Below, one piece after another: positions 30,767-40,099 of a stretch of 64,000 bases of DNA. The notes under the pieces were generated by a model. It saw nothing but the letters and a program-made list of their open reading frames with translations, ran no database searches and was not told the DNA's origin. The stretch is from contig JAKZZE010000003.1 of assembly GCA_024220505.1 (NCBI GenBank), positions 124,001 to 188,000 of the forward strand, read 5' to 3'. How positions within the stretch are numbered: position 1 is the first letter of the stretch; every line of letters starts with the position of its first letter. Origin of the DNA: Rhizopus arrhizus. Its lineage: Eukaryota > Mucoromycota > Mucoromycetes > Mucorales > Rhizopodaceae. A program made the translations under genes and the position numbers.

Positions 30767-31978
30767 ATGATCGTAAATCTTGATGAGATGATGCGAAATG
30801 AATCCACGCAGATGACAGATGCCATGAACGACGTGACTGAGGAAATGGAAGCAGTTTCTTTATACCCATCATACAGGTATAAGAAGTATACCCAAGATCA
30901 GATCGAATGGTTTATTCGTGTCAAGCAAGAGGAGGGTCTGTCAGTTCCAAAAGCTGCTGCATTATGTGGTATTCCTCGAAGTACTGCATATGAATTAATA
31001 AATGAATTCAATAATAGCAGCGGCACCGTTTTGCCAGGAAATAACCCAAGAAATACGAACAACAAACCTAAGAAGCTGCTTCCTCACCACTCAGCATTTT
31101 TGATCGAGCTCTTTGACAAAAACCCATCTACGGTTCTTGAGGAAGCAAGAGTAAAGCTATGTGAAGCGTTTCCTGGCCTTTATAAGCATATTCGAGAAAA
31201 ATGCGCCTTGACATTAAAACAAGCAACAAAGTATACTGCAGAACGAGATGCTCCCAGAACAATCAAACTTCGTTTTGACATTATCACACAGTGGAAAGCA
31301 GCAGGTGTTGATTATCAGAATAATTGCGTCTTTGTCGACGAAGCGGGTTTTCATACCCAAATGATCAGAGGTCGTTCATGGTCAAAGAAAGGTGACCCAG
31401 CAGCTGTGAAAGTTCACACTCAAAAGGGCGTCAATATAAGCATTATTGGTTGTATAGCTTCATTTGGTGTTGTCAACTTTTCAAAAGTTGAACCTTTGAA
31501 AAAAAGCGATGCAGCAAAAATTGAAAAGGAGTTTTCTCAACAAAACAAGAAGAGAAAAGCCACCAGTCAAGATGTAGGAAAGCCTAAACCACTTCCAAAA
31601 GGTACTACAGCTTACCATATTGTAAAGTTTATGGAAGCAGTCATGGATGTTTTAAATAGACACAACAAAAAGGGTGTATTTATAGTTTTGGATAATTGTA
31701 GAATTCACCACTCTCGATTTGTTGTCGAGGCTATCAACAAAAAAGGCTATAGACCTCTGTTTATGCCACCATGCTCTCCTTTTTTGAATCCTATTGAAGA
31801 ATGCTGGTCAAAAATTAAGAAGCTAATTAGAAGAAATCCTCTTGATAAAGCTGATACGCTCACTCCACGCATCGCAGAAGCCTGTAGTCAAATTACTATG
31901 GATAACTGTAAAGGCTGGGTAAGACATGCCGAAACGTATTGGGATAGATGTCTTGATAATGAGATTGGTTTGAAATAA
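30767..31978 (+). CDS. DDE-B transposase (possibly 5'-truncated)
   Basis: 403 residues from the ATG at 30767; the frame is open a further 16 codons upstream, but those codons derive from the Tc1-2 end. HTH-like region KKYTQDQIEWFIRVKQEEGL...AAALCGIPRSTAYELI. Counting from 30767 the catalytic residues are Asp191 (CVFVDEAGFH), Asp309 (FIVLDNCRIHH) and Glu344 (NPIEECW), DD34E. Like DDE-A it has a Lys-rich insert between the first two Asp residues. Compared with DDE-A about eight residues are missing in the segment before KHIREKCALTLKQA, an in-frame deletion. Activity is doubtful given the missing left end. Confidence 0.82.
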   Translation: MIVNLDEMMRNESTQMTDAMNDVTEEMEAVSLYPSYRYKKYTQDQIEWFIRVKQEEGLSVPKAAALCGIPRSTAYELINEFNNSSGTVLPGNNPRNTNNKPKKLLPHHSAFLIELFDKNPSTVLEEARVKLCEAFPGLYKHIREKCALTLKQATKYTAERDAPRTIKLRFDIITQWKAAGVDYQNNCVFVDEAGFHTQMIRGRSWSKKGDPAAVKVHTQKGVNISIIGCIASFGVVNFSKVEPLKKSDAAKIEKEFSQQNKKRKATSQDVGKPKPLPKGTTAYHIVKFMEAVMDVLNRHNKKGVFIVLDNCRIHHSRFVVEAINKKGYRPLFMPPCSPFLNPIEECWSKIKKLIRRNPLDKADTLTPRIAEACSQITMDNCKGWVRHAETYWDRCLDNEIGLK

Positions 31979-31982
31979 TAAA

Positions 31983-32197
31983 GTCTGAACAGAAAAAAGT
32001 TTGTCCAAATTAAGTAAAGAAATCGTCCGATTTTAAAAAGGAGCTAGTCCAAAAAAAATAAAAAAGTCTGAAAATAAAAACAACTTCGTCCAATAAAAAA
32101 TTGAAATGGTCTAAATTTTTTTGAGAATGTCTGAAATTAAATTGGAAATAGTCCGAAAAAAAGAGAAGGTCCGAATTGTTTTTGAAAAGGTCCGAAA
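31983..32197 (+). repeat. Phased array of 11 GTCCGAA-like heptamers, about 21-bp period
   Basis: GTC(C/T)(G/A)A(A/T) starts at 31983, 32003, 32025, 32047, 32066, 32088, 32109, 32129, 32151, 32169 and 32190; spacings 20, 22, 22, 19, 22, 21, 20, 22, 18, 21. The spacer is A-rich and not conserved. It lies just past the DDE-B stop codon, where the terminal repeat should be. By analogy with the 23-bp TTAGCC series of DDE-A it is probably a transposase-binding array. The function is inferred. Confidence 0.8.
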
Positions 32198-32236
32198 ACC
32201 AAGTTAAAAAACAGTATTTATAAAGTATGGTCCGTC

Positions 32237-33625
32237 ATGGTTCTTTCCGCTATTAATCACGACATTACTAGCAAGGCTAATAATCCTCCTGGGGTAGCCG
32301 ATTCTCGCCATAATCCTAACAACAAACCGTTTGAATTCAAAACATGGGCGCAAACAGTTAAAAACCAAAAACGAAGTGTCTCATTTCACAACAAGTCAGA
32401 TGTTAATAACGTAGCTAATCTGGAAAGTCAAACAGTTTTTCTTCAAGCTATTGATAAACACTCTATCGTTATTGCCACTTCAGAATTTGAAGGCTTGAAT
32501 TTTAAAGATAGAAGCCTTAACCTTGTTCTCAGAGACCAATTTCCTAAAGGCATAGGCCTTAGGGAAAGAAAAGTTGGTAGAGCCCATCAATACATTGAGC
32601 TTAATTTTGATAATGAAGAAGATAAGATGGAAGCATTGAATAAGGAGTTTTTGATTCTCGGTAGAAAAGTCAAAGTACAGGCAACGATGGATAAGAATTC
32701 GGATGTGATCAGAATAGGGATCACCAATATTCCTTATGAAAAGGATGACAAATTGAAACCGTTGATGATTCAGTTATTTGAGAAGTATGGGAGCATTTTG
32801 GAAATAGGACTCCATCATACAGTGGATGGTGGTTGGTTTAATGGCAGGGGGTATGTTACTCTTGTCAAGGATAAAACTAAAAGTTATGAGCCTCTTACAC
32901 CCCAAATCCCATCTTGGGAACAAGATCACTATTTACATATTGTCTGGAGCAATATGAAGCCCATCTGCAATCTTTGCCATGTTGACGATCACACTCGAGT
33001 GAATTGTCCAGTTCTTCTTCGTAGAAGAAAAGCTTGCTTTATCTGTGAGAGTACTCAACATTTAAAAGCCCAATGTCCTGATGCCCCTTGGAATCGTAAG
33101 AGAAAACAAGTGGCAACCCACCGCTCTAGGGTGATGAAAGCTAATGTAGAGCAGATGAATACCGAAAAAGAGACGGTTATATTGAGTAACCTTCAAGAAA
33201 TGGATATGGAACTGTCAGAAGAAGATAATAGTAAGCCCGACAGTGCATCTGTAGCAGAAGACAAAGATGATTTTCAGGAAGCCATTTCTACTTTAGACTC
33301 AGTAGAAGAAGAGAACATTGACGGTAGTAATTTATCTACTCCAATCGATGAAGATTCAAGTCAGAGGAAAACGGGCAGAAAAGAAGCCGCCAAGAGGTTA
33401 CTGCACCCACTTGTCACATTTAATAGCCTCTCTATGAATATGCAGAAACGTAACAACTCGGAAGCATTTACACCTACTTCAGCTGTTGAAAGATCCAAGA
33501 AAAAATCAACTCTTTTCGACGATAGTTTAGAAGTAGAAGAAAATGCAACATTTGAAGACGAATATGATGAAAATAACTCGGCGGCAGGAGGATCATCACA
33601 GCCCTCCACTAAACTCAACTTATAA
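32237..33625 (+). CDS. LINE A ORF1 (Gag-like RNA-binding protein)
   Basis: 462 residues. A region around DVIRIGITNIPYEKDDKLKP looks like an RRM-type fold, and two CCHC zinc knuckles follow, CNLCHVDDHTRVNC and CFICESTQHLKAQC (CX2CX4HX4C). The C-terminal third is acidic and then Ser-rich. ORF1 proteins of LINEs bind the element RNA to form the retrotransposition particle. The stop at 33623-33625 lies five bases before the ORF2 ATG (33631), which suits termination-reinitiation. A fragment of this ORF from another copy is at 47592-47919. Confidence 0.9.
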   Translation: MVLSAINHDITSKANNPPGVADSRHNPNNKPFEFKTWAQTVKNQKRSVSFHNKSDVNNVANLESQTVFLQAIDKHSIVIATSEFEGLNFKDRSLNLVLRDQFPKGIGLRERKVGRAHQYIELNFDNEEDKMEALNKEFLILGRKVKVQATMDKNSDVIRIGITNIPYEKDDKLKPLMIQLFEKYGSILEIGLHHTVDGGWFNGRGYVTLVKDKTKSYEPLTPQIPSWEQDHYLHIVWSNMKPICNLCHVDDHTRVNCPVLLRRRKACFICESTQHLKAQCPDAPWNRKRKQVATHRSRVMKANVEQMNTEKETVILSNLQEMDMELSEEDNSKPDSASVAEDKDDFQEAISTLDSVEEENIDGSNLSTPIDEDSSQRKTGRKEAAKRLLHPLVTFNSLSMNMQKRNNSEAFTPTSAVERSKKKSTLFDDSLEVEENATFEDEYDENNSAAGGSSQPSTKLNL

Positions 33626-33630
33626 TTATT

Positions 33631-34845
33631 ATGAATAATCATAGTAATAAGATCATAAATATGAAGATAGGCTCAATTAATTGCAGAACAATTTACAAAA
33701 ATAACAATTTACAACACACCGACAACTTTATTCGATATCTAAGACAACAGCAACTAAACATATTATTATGTCAAGAAACAAATATACCTCTTCATTCATT
33801 CGATAAAATAACTCAATCACTCAAAATGAAATTTCAAGCTCATCAGACACTGTGGACCAAGTACTGTGGAATCATCAATCTCAGTCAGTCCCAAAATATG
33901 GAACTAATTCAACAATCGGACGATCAAAGGTTTTTACTTGTAAAGCTCACTTGGTCAGATGAATTTATACAACCTATTTTTATACTAAACCTCTATGCTC
34001 CAGCGAGCAATGCAACCGACAGAAATGTCTTCTTTTCGAGCGTCATCCATCAACTAAGCTCCTTAGATAGTTCCAATACCATTATTCAAAATCTCTTCAT
34101 AGCAGGAGATTTCAACTTCTCATTCGACAACAATTCTTACCACAACACAAGACGATCAAATGTCCCACAGCACTTTCTGCGGTTTATGCTTTCTCACTTT
34201 GAGGACTGTATAAATCACGTGGAAGACGGTATCAGCTACCGACTAACTTTTCGAAGAGCTGATTCATCCACTTGTATAGACTATATATTTGCAAACAAAA
34301 GCATTCACAACAATTGTAACAACGGGAATGTTGAATACATGAACAAAGAATGGACAGACCATGCCCTTTTATCTATAAACTTAACTATAGGAACCTCTTC
34401 AACTGGAAAGGGTCTCTGGAGAGCCAATCCAAATTTAGCCAAGAACCCAGCATACGTTCGCAAGCTCAATGAACAAATAGAACAATACATTACTCATAAG
34501 CTAGCCAAATATAATAACTCTCCTCAAGAGAAATGGGATCTACTCAAGAAAATGGTTAAAAAGGTTACTCAAAACTTTTGCAGAAATAGATGCCAATGGA
34601 GGAATGATCAGATCAAGCAGCTCCAAAGTCAAAGAAATGATATCTTCAGACGGTACTCTAACAACCCAACCCGTTTGAATAGCTTGCTTCCTGAAGTTGA
34701 GAATAAGCTTGCAAAGTTACAACCCGAAATAGCTGAAATAGATATCCTCAGAGCAGGTAAACGATGGATCGAAAACAATGAGAAATCAGCCGAATACCTC
34801 AAAAGAACAGCCGAATCAAGAAATATCAAGCGAAAATATCATTAA
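33631..34845 (+). CDS. LINE A ORF2, endonuclease segment
   Basis: 404-residue frame starting with an ATG five bases after ORF1. APE-type endonuclease motifs: IGSINCRTIY, LCQETN, LYAPASN, AGDFNFSFD, IDYIFAN and WTDHALLSI, all expected catalytic positions present. The frame ends at 34845, 68 bases into the RT frame, so a frameshift separates the two. This gives a nicking enzyme without its polymerase unless recoding occurs. Confidence 0.88.
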   Translation: MNNHSNKIINMKIGSINCRTIYKNNNLQHTDNFIRYLRQQQLNILLCQETNIPLHSFDKITQSLKMKFQAHQTLWTKYCGIINLSQSQNMELIQQSDDQRFLLVKLTWSDEFIQPIFILNLYAPASNATDRNVFFSSVIHQLSSLDSSNTIIQNLFIAGDFNFSFDNNSYHNTRRSNVPQHFLRFMLSHFEDCINHVEDGISYRLTFRRADSSTCIDYIFANKSIHNNCNNGNVEYMNKEWTDHALLSINLTIGTSSTGKGLWRANPNLAKNPAYVRKLNEQIEQYITHKLAKYNNSPQEKWDLLKKMVKKVTQNFCRNRCQWRNDQIKQLQSQRNDIFRRYSNNPTRLNSLLPEVENKLAKLQPEIAEIDILRAGKRWIENNEKSAEYLKRTAESRNIKRKYH

Positions 34846-37501
34846 GATTGTCCATCCAGAAACTGGCTTGGAATGCTTAGATATTAAAGCGAAACTTGAT
34901 GCAGCTTCCAATTTCTACTCTACACTTTACTCCGCAGAACCTATCGATCATCAGGATCTCGAGTCAATGCTAAACACGATAGATAAACAGGTATCGTCAA
35001 ACGATGCTAAACATATAATCAGCAGCATTTCGTTCGATGACATTCTAGATGGATCGAGAAGAACTTCTCACAAAAGTAGCCCAGGCATGGATGGGTTACC
35101 CTATGAAATCTTAAACTTGATAATTGGTCACCCTAGCTGCAAGTCTCTAGTACTAGAGGTTTACAATGACGCTATAAACAAGGCGCTTTTTCCAAAATCA
35201 TGGCAACAAACTTGTTTGGTTCTCTTACCCAAGACTGGTGACCTTACAAGCCTAAGTAACTGGCGCCCAATCTCACTGATTAATATAGATTGCAAAGTCT
35301 TTACAAGGATCATGAATAGCAGGATTATGGGTATCTCATCCAAATTGATCACTCGTTTCCAATCAGGCTTCATGCACAGCCGGTTTATAGGTGATCATGG
35401 CTTCGCATGTCGGTTGATTATGGAGGATGCCTCTAAATTAACGTCAATATCAGAAAGTTTAGGGGTCATGTTAGATCAAACAAAGGCCTACGACCGTATC
35501 CACCCCGAATATTTGTGCAAAGTACTCAATAGGTTTGGTTTCCCCAATAAATTCATCAAGTGTATCCACGACCTTTTCTTTGGCAATTCAATTTCCGTCA
35601 ACGTGAATGGATCCTTGTCTGACAGTATACAGCAATTGCGCGGATTACGTCAAGGAGACTCGATTTCACCTATACTTTTCAATCTTGCAATAGAACCATT
35701 CTTACTATCCATCCTTAACAATGAAATTATTGATGGTTACTGTCTTAAAGCTAGAAGATCCAACTCTGACTTGCAATTAACAGCACCAAGACCAGTTAAA
35801 TTATTAGCCTACGCAGACGATATACTCATATTTATCAATTCTAAGGAAGAATTTCTGGAACTACAAGAGTGTCTAAAAGTATATAATGGTGCGTCTAACT
35901 CTCAAGTAAACTATTCCAAGTCGGTGGCATTCCCTTTAGCCGGTGGAACCACATTCAACAATCGAGAACTCAAAGAACTAATCATTCATAATGGTCTCAG
36001 GTGGTTTGACTCTCAATCATTAGGCTACATCAAGTATCTTGGATACCCAATATGGTTCACCAACGATCAACGAACTATATTCCATAAAGAAACCATCCGC
36101 AAGCTTGAAAGCTCGGTTAACATTCATTCCCAGCGTCAACTTTCCGTTTATGGCAGGGCACACATTGCTAATACACTCATACTCTCCAAGTTGTGGCATT
36201 TTCTGCGAATTACAAGCCTCCCAAAAAGCTTTTACAACAAGGTGTCTTCTATTGTGTATCAATTCGTGACTCACAACCTGTTTCCCAGGATTGCTCGGAC
36301 AACTCTAGAGCAGCCGAAAAATAAAGGTGGTGTCTCATTATTGAATGTAGAAGTTCAGCAAAAGGTTTTCCAGTTTCGATATATCAATCCATTGCTGTTA
36401 AACTGTCGTCAAAGGATACCAGACTTCCTGTACAAGATGTTGATATTTACTCTGCAATCTTCCTTTGATGCTCCCTCACACGTCATCCCTTTGATATTCA
36501 AACATTCCAGATCATACGGTAACATGAAAGGCCTCCATCCACTAATCCCCATGTTTAGTGCTTTGGACTCCTGTCCTCGTTTACCTACAGAAAATGACTT
36601 GACAATATCATCACAAACTAGTCTACTCATTCCCTTCAAAGATATATGCGAAGACCCACAAGAAAACTTCAAGTTCAGCAAGTTTCTCCAAGCACAAAAA
36701 GTGTATCATTTCTTTGAACGAGATTTCCTTTCAGATGGTATACAGTTCAAAAACAGGCAACATTGTGGCTCTCCCAATCTTCTACAAAAATCAAAAATGC
36801 CGTTCTTACTGGAAACCTTACCTTCAAGCCGTATTTTGCATCCTTATTATCAGCTGAACAGCAAGATCTTGAATTGGACAATGAAGAGCATCCAACTGAA
36901 CCAAATATCAACTTTGACCCATTCATTCAACAGATGAGCTATGAAGATATCAATATAACAGCATTGAAGAATCGTCAATTAAAGACAATGTTTAGCTTCA
37001 ACTCAAACTCACAAATCACAAATATAAGTCACAACAACTGGAAAGCTTTTATCAGTAGCCCTATGCACCATATTCCTAGGAATGTATGGTACAGACTTCT
37101 TCATAAGAAATTATCCACTCGAGCCAATCTGCATAGAATCATACCAGCAAAGGTAGACGACGACTTTTGCCAATTGTGCAAACCACCAGAAACAGAGCAG
37201 CATATGCTCTTTACTTGTATCCAAAAACAAGACCTGTGGAACGCAGCCTTCAAGAAATACTTATCAAATCCTAAAGATCCCAACTGCAGCCCAATATTCG
37301 AGGACCTATCTACACTTAGATTATCCAAGTATTACATCTTACACTATCATGACAAGTTTACAATCTATGATTTTTTTGCTACAGTCATTCGATTCATTTG
37401 GAAAGCCCACTGGCAACAATTCTTTGAACAGACTCCTGTCGTGGATGAGATTGTCATCAATCAAATCCAAAAAGAGCTATTGAAACTATCTGCTTACAAT
37501 T
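33758..37501 (+). repeat. Right arm of the 3,744-bp inverted repeat
   Basis: Reverse complement of 24814-28557, equal in length, with the same frameshifts and the same incidental open frames. The right limit is sharp: after CTTACAATT the two copies differ at about 10 of the next 110 bases. Confidence 0.92.
34778..36937 (+). pseudogene. LINE A ORF2, reverse transcriptase segment
   Basis: 719-residue frame with RT motifs SSPGMDGLPYEIL, LDQTKAYDRI, GLRQGDSISPILF and AYADDILIF. No natural start is implied: it is the shifted continuation of the endonuclease frame. It matches 25378-27537 in translation over its full length. A second frameshift near 36780-36900 transfers the protein to the C-terminal frame. 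Confidence 0.9.
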
Positions 37502-37512
37502 CTTTACTCTAA
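36763..37512 (+). pseudogene. LINE A ORF2, C-terminal segment
   Basis: 249-residue frame with the zinc-type motif CQLCKPPETEQHMLFTC. It ends AYNSLL at 37512. The last bases (after 37501) are where this copy begins to differ from copy 1. Confidence 0.85.
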
Positions 37513-37708
37513 TATCTTCTGTATTTTCGCGACAAGTCACTGTTTCATACACTTGTATCGCTCTTAACCTTTATACTCTTTGATGAGTTTTAATAAATAT
37601 TTTTTTTTTGTAGGGTAAAATTTATTGAAGAATAAACTAAACAAATTTATAGTCCGAAAGCTGTCAAGATGGCAGACACCACCTGAGGGAACTCCAGACT
37701 GGAAGATT

Positions 37709-39869
37709 TTAATCGACCTCTGATTGCAATTTGGACAAATGTTTGGAAACATTAGCAAGGACAGCTGAAAATTCAAATGGTGTTTCGGAAAAAACGAAAG
37801 CCCAGTGGGCGGACCATAACGACAGGATGGCGCAGGCGATTAACTGGAATGAATAGTGGGATCTGTGCGCGTAATTGGTCTTCGGCAGTTGCAGTGAAAA
37901 AATGGCGAGTTTGACGGCACGCTGACTGAATGGTTGATCGAAGTATACATCCCAAATGTATTCCCATAGTGGATGTTTATAATGGCATGTTAACACAAAA
38001 TGGAGAGGATCTTCAACGGCAGATGAATAAAGAGAACAAAGAGGATCAGTGAATGATGTAGGAAGCAGACGATGCAGATTTTGCAGACAAGAGAGTTTGT
38101 TGTAGATAATTCGATACCAAACATCTCTGGATTTAAGAGGAACGTCACCTTTCCAAAAGCGGGACCATTGTTTTGCGCCGATAGGCGGATCAAATATCGG
38201 TGATGGAACACACGGTGATAGTGCTTTCCGAAGATCTGAAGTACGAAATCTGGAGGAGAAAAGATCGGGCGGAAGGAGACCATTCAAAATAGGACTAAAA
38301 TCAACAGTACCCAAGGTTGAAAGTGATGATGATGGGAGAGTAGGCGAGCAGTGGGACAAAAAGAATTGCTCGAGCCGTATTTTATGTTCGTCCAAAGATT
38401 TGAAGAACCTCGTGATATGGATACGAGAGGTATGCAGATCCCGTCGTTGTTTTCGATGAAAAAGTCCATCAAATGAATAAGCTTCGGATACCTGAATCTT
38501 GGGCCAATGAGGAACAGATAAACGAGCGAAAGCTGGAACCGGTTCGGATGGAGGCTGGGGCTCAGTTGAGTGTGGTGCTATAGATGTGTATATCGAGGCC
38601 AACGGTAGCGCGAGGCAAGAAGCAGGAGAAAGGTTGACGTCTTGATATGAGCGTTGAAATGAATCCATTGTACGAAAGAAATTAGTAAAAACGTTCAGGT
38701 TATTATTCTGACCTAAAGGTCCCTTGCGACAATGTGGGAATAGCAGTGGAAGCAGAGGATCGACCGCGTGAAAATGATGTTGAAGTGAATATGAGAGATA
38801 CTGCACCTCCAAGGTGATAGAGTCAGATTGATGTGAAAGGAGTAATGGACAAAGCCATTTCCACTGTAATACGAGTTGTTGTTTGTTTGGATCAAGCAAT
38901 TTCAGGCCTCCGTATTGTCGGTCCGTGAGCAAAAGATCGTATTTGAACTTGGGGAATGCTTTTTGTATCACAAACTGGTAAGCAAGTGAAGAGAACCGTT
39001 GAAGAGCAGCTTTGGGAACACTAAGAAGCCGAAGTACATGCCACAATTTAGAATAGATCAAGGTATTCATAACAGTGACCCGACCGCGAAAGGACAGAGT
39101 ACGTTGACTATGAATGTTACATTCATGTTGAATTTTTAGCCAAAGAGCCGAAATGAATCCATCTCTTTGTGTGAGAGAAGAGCAGACTGCAAAACCAAGA
39201 TATCTAAGTGCAGAAGGTGAATTCTTGTCATGCCACGAGGAAATTTGATTCTCCTGCAAGAATATTTGCCATGGGGGATGTGGATGACCTGAGAGTGAGA
39301 AGGCTTCAGTTTTTCCAAGGTTGAGCTTCGCGTTTGACGCCTGAGCATAAACTTCGTAGAGTTGGCGGAGACGGACAAAGTCTGATGGTTTGCTGAGAAA
39401 GACTGCCACATCATCTGCGTATGCCAGAATCTTAATAGGAGGAGGAGGAACTATGTGCAGATCAGCAGGATTAGCGGCTTGACGGAACTGAAAACCTTGT
39501 AACTCGTTATCTGATTCAATCGATCGCAAGAACGGGTCAAAAGCTATGTTGAACAGAAGCGGAGATAGGGGATCACCTTGACGCAGACCTCGTGATTGTT
39601 GGAGTGATGAAGAAAAGAAGCCATTCACGTTAATTTGAATTTGGGTTTCAAAAAACAATTTGTCGATGATCTGAATTATCGTGGAAGGAAAACCAAATTT
39701 CAAAAGAACTTGTTTGAGATATTCTGGATTGACTCGATCGTAGGCCTTCTCTTGGTCCAGTGAAAGCCCTACTTCTGTAGATTGTCGTTGTTCAGCTTCT
39801 GTTTTGACTAACTGCATCAAAAGACCGTTATCTCCAATAAATCTTCCGGGCATGAAACCTTTCTGAACT
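37709..39869 (-). pseudogene. LINE B ORF2, reverse transcriptase and C-terminal part
   Basis: About 720 residues reading left from the solo LTR: QKGFMPGRFIGDNG, LDQEKAYDRV, GLRQGDPLSPLLF and AYADDVAVFL (YADD box), then thumb-like and C-terminal regions with CSLYSSAVEDPLHFVLTC. The frame runs to a stop at 37709. Upstream it is interrupted at 39870-42014 by the solo LTR; the reading on both sides joins at KIIHIVQKGF once the LTR and one CATAT are removed. Confidence 0.88.
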
Positions 39870-40099
39870 ATATGTGTTGTAAACATAGTTATTTTCTATA
39901 TGATATCAGTTGTATTAAAATAAATAACGATACACAAAAGATTAAACTATGATTGAACAATTCCACACTTTTCCAAATTTAGAACAATAAGATCAATATC
40001 TGTCATCCTAGAGAGTCTAATCAATTGTCAACCCCAAAAGTAATTAGATCAAAGTTAATTGACTGGTTATTATTTCTATTGTTCAACTTCAGATGCATA

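Larger units (their letters stand above)
30734..32225 (+). mobile_element. DDE-B: relic of a second IS630/Tc1-type DDE transposon
   Basis: It contains an open transposase frame (30767-31978) related to DDE-A, followed by a terminal region with a phased GTCCGAA-like motif array (31983-32197). The left end is not found. The pre-insertion left flank (28558-28654) encodes MIDLSPAYVRQYNPGFILN in a frame one base off from the transposase, suggesting the true N-terminus lies there and was split by Tc1-2. LINE A copy 1 cuts it at 28557 and LINE A copy 2 begins near its right end. Confidence 0.75.

Noticed and set aside
31983..32197. CRISPR-like array from regularly spaced repeats
   Set aside because: The repeat is only about 7 bp, degenerate, with A-rich unconserved spacers, in a eukaryotic transposon end; no cas genes.
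24668..32236. Shared GTATGGTCCGT next to the LINE A copy 1 tail (24670s, minus) and before LINE A copy 2 ORF1 (32225)
   Set aside because: At 24.67 kb the bases belong to an older reverse transcriptase relic (MVRAQLDYG). An 11-base match is weak, and no duplication pattern fits.
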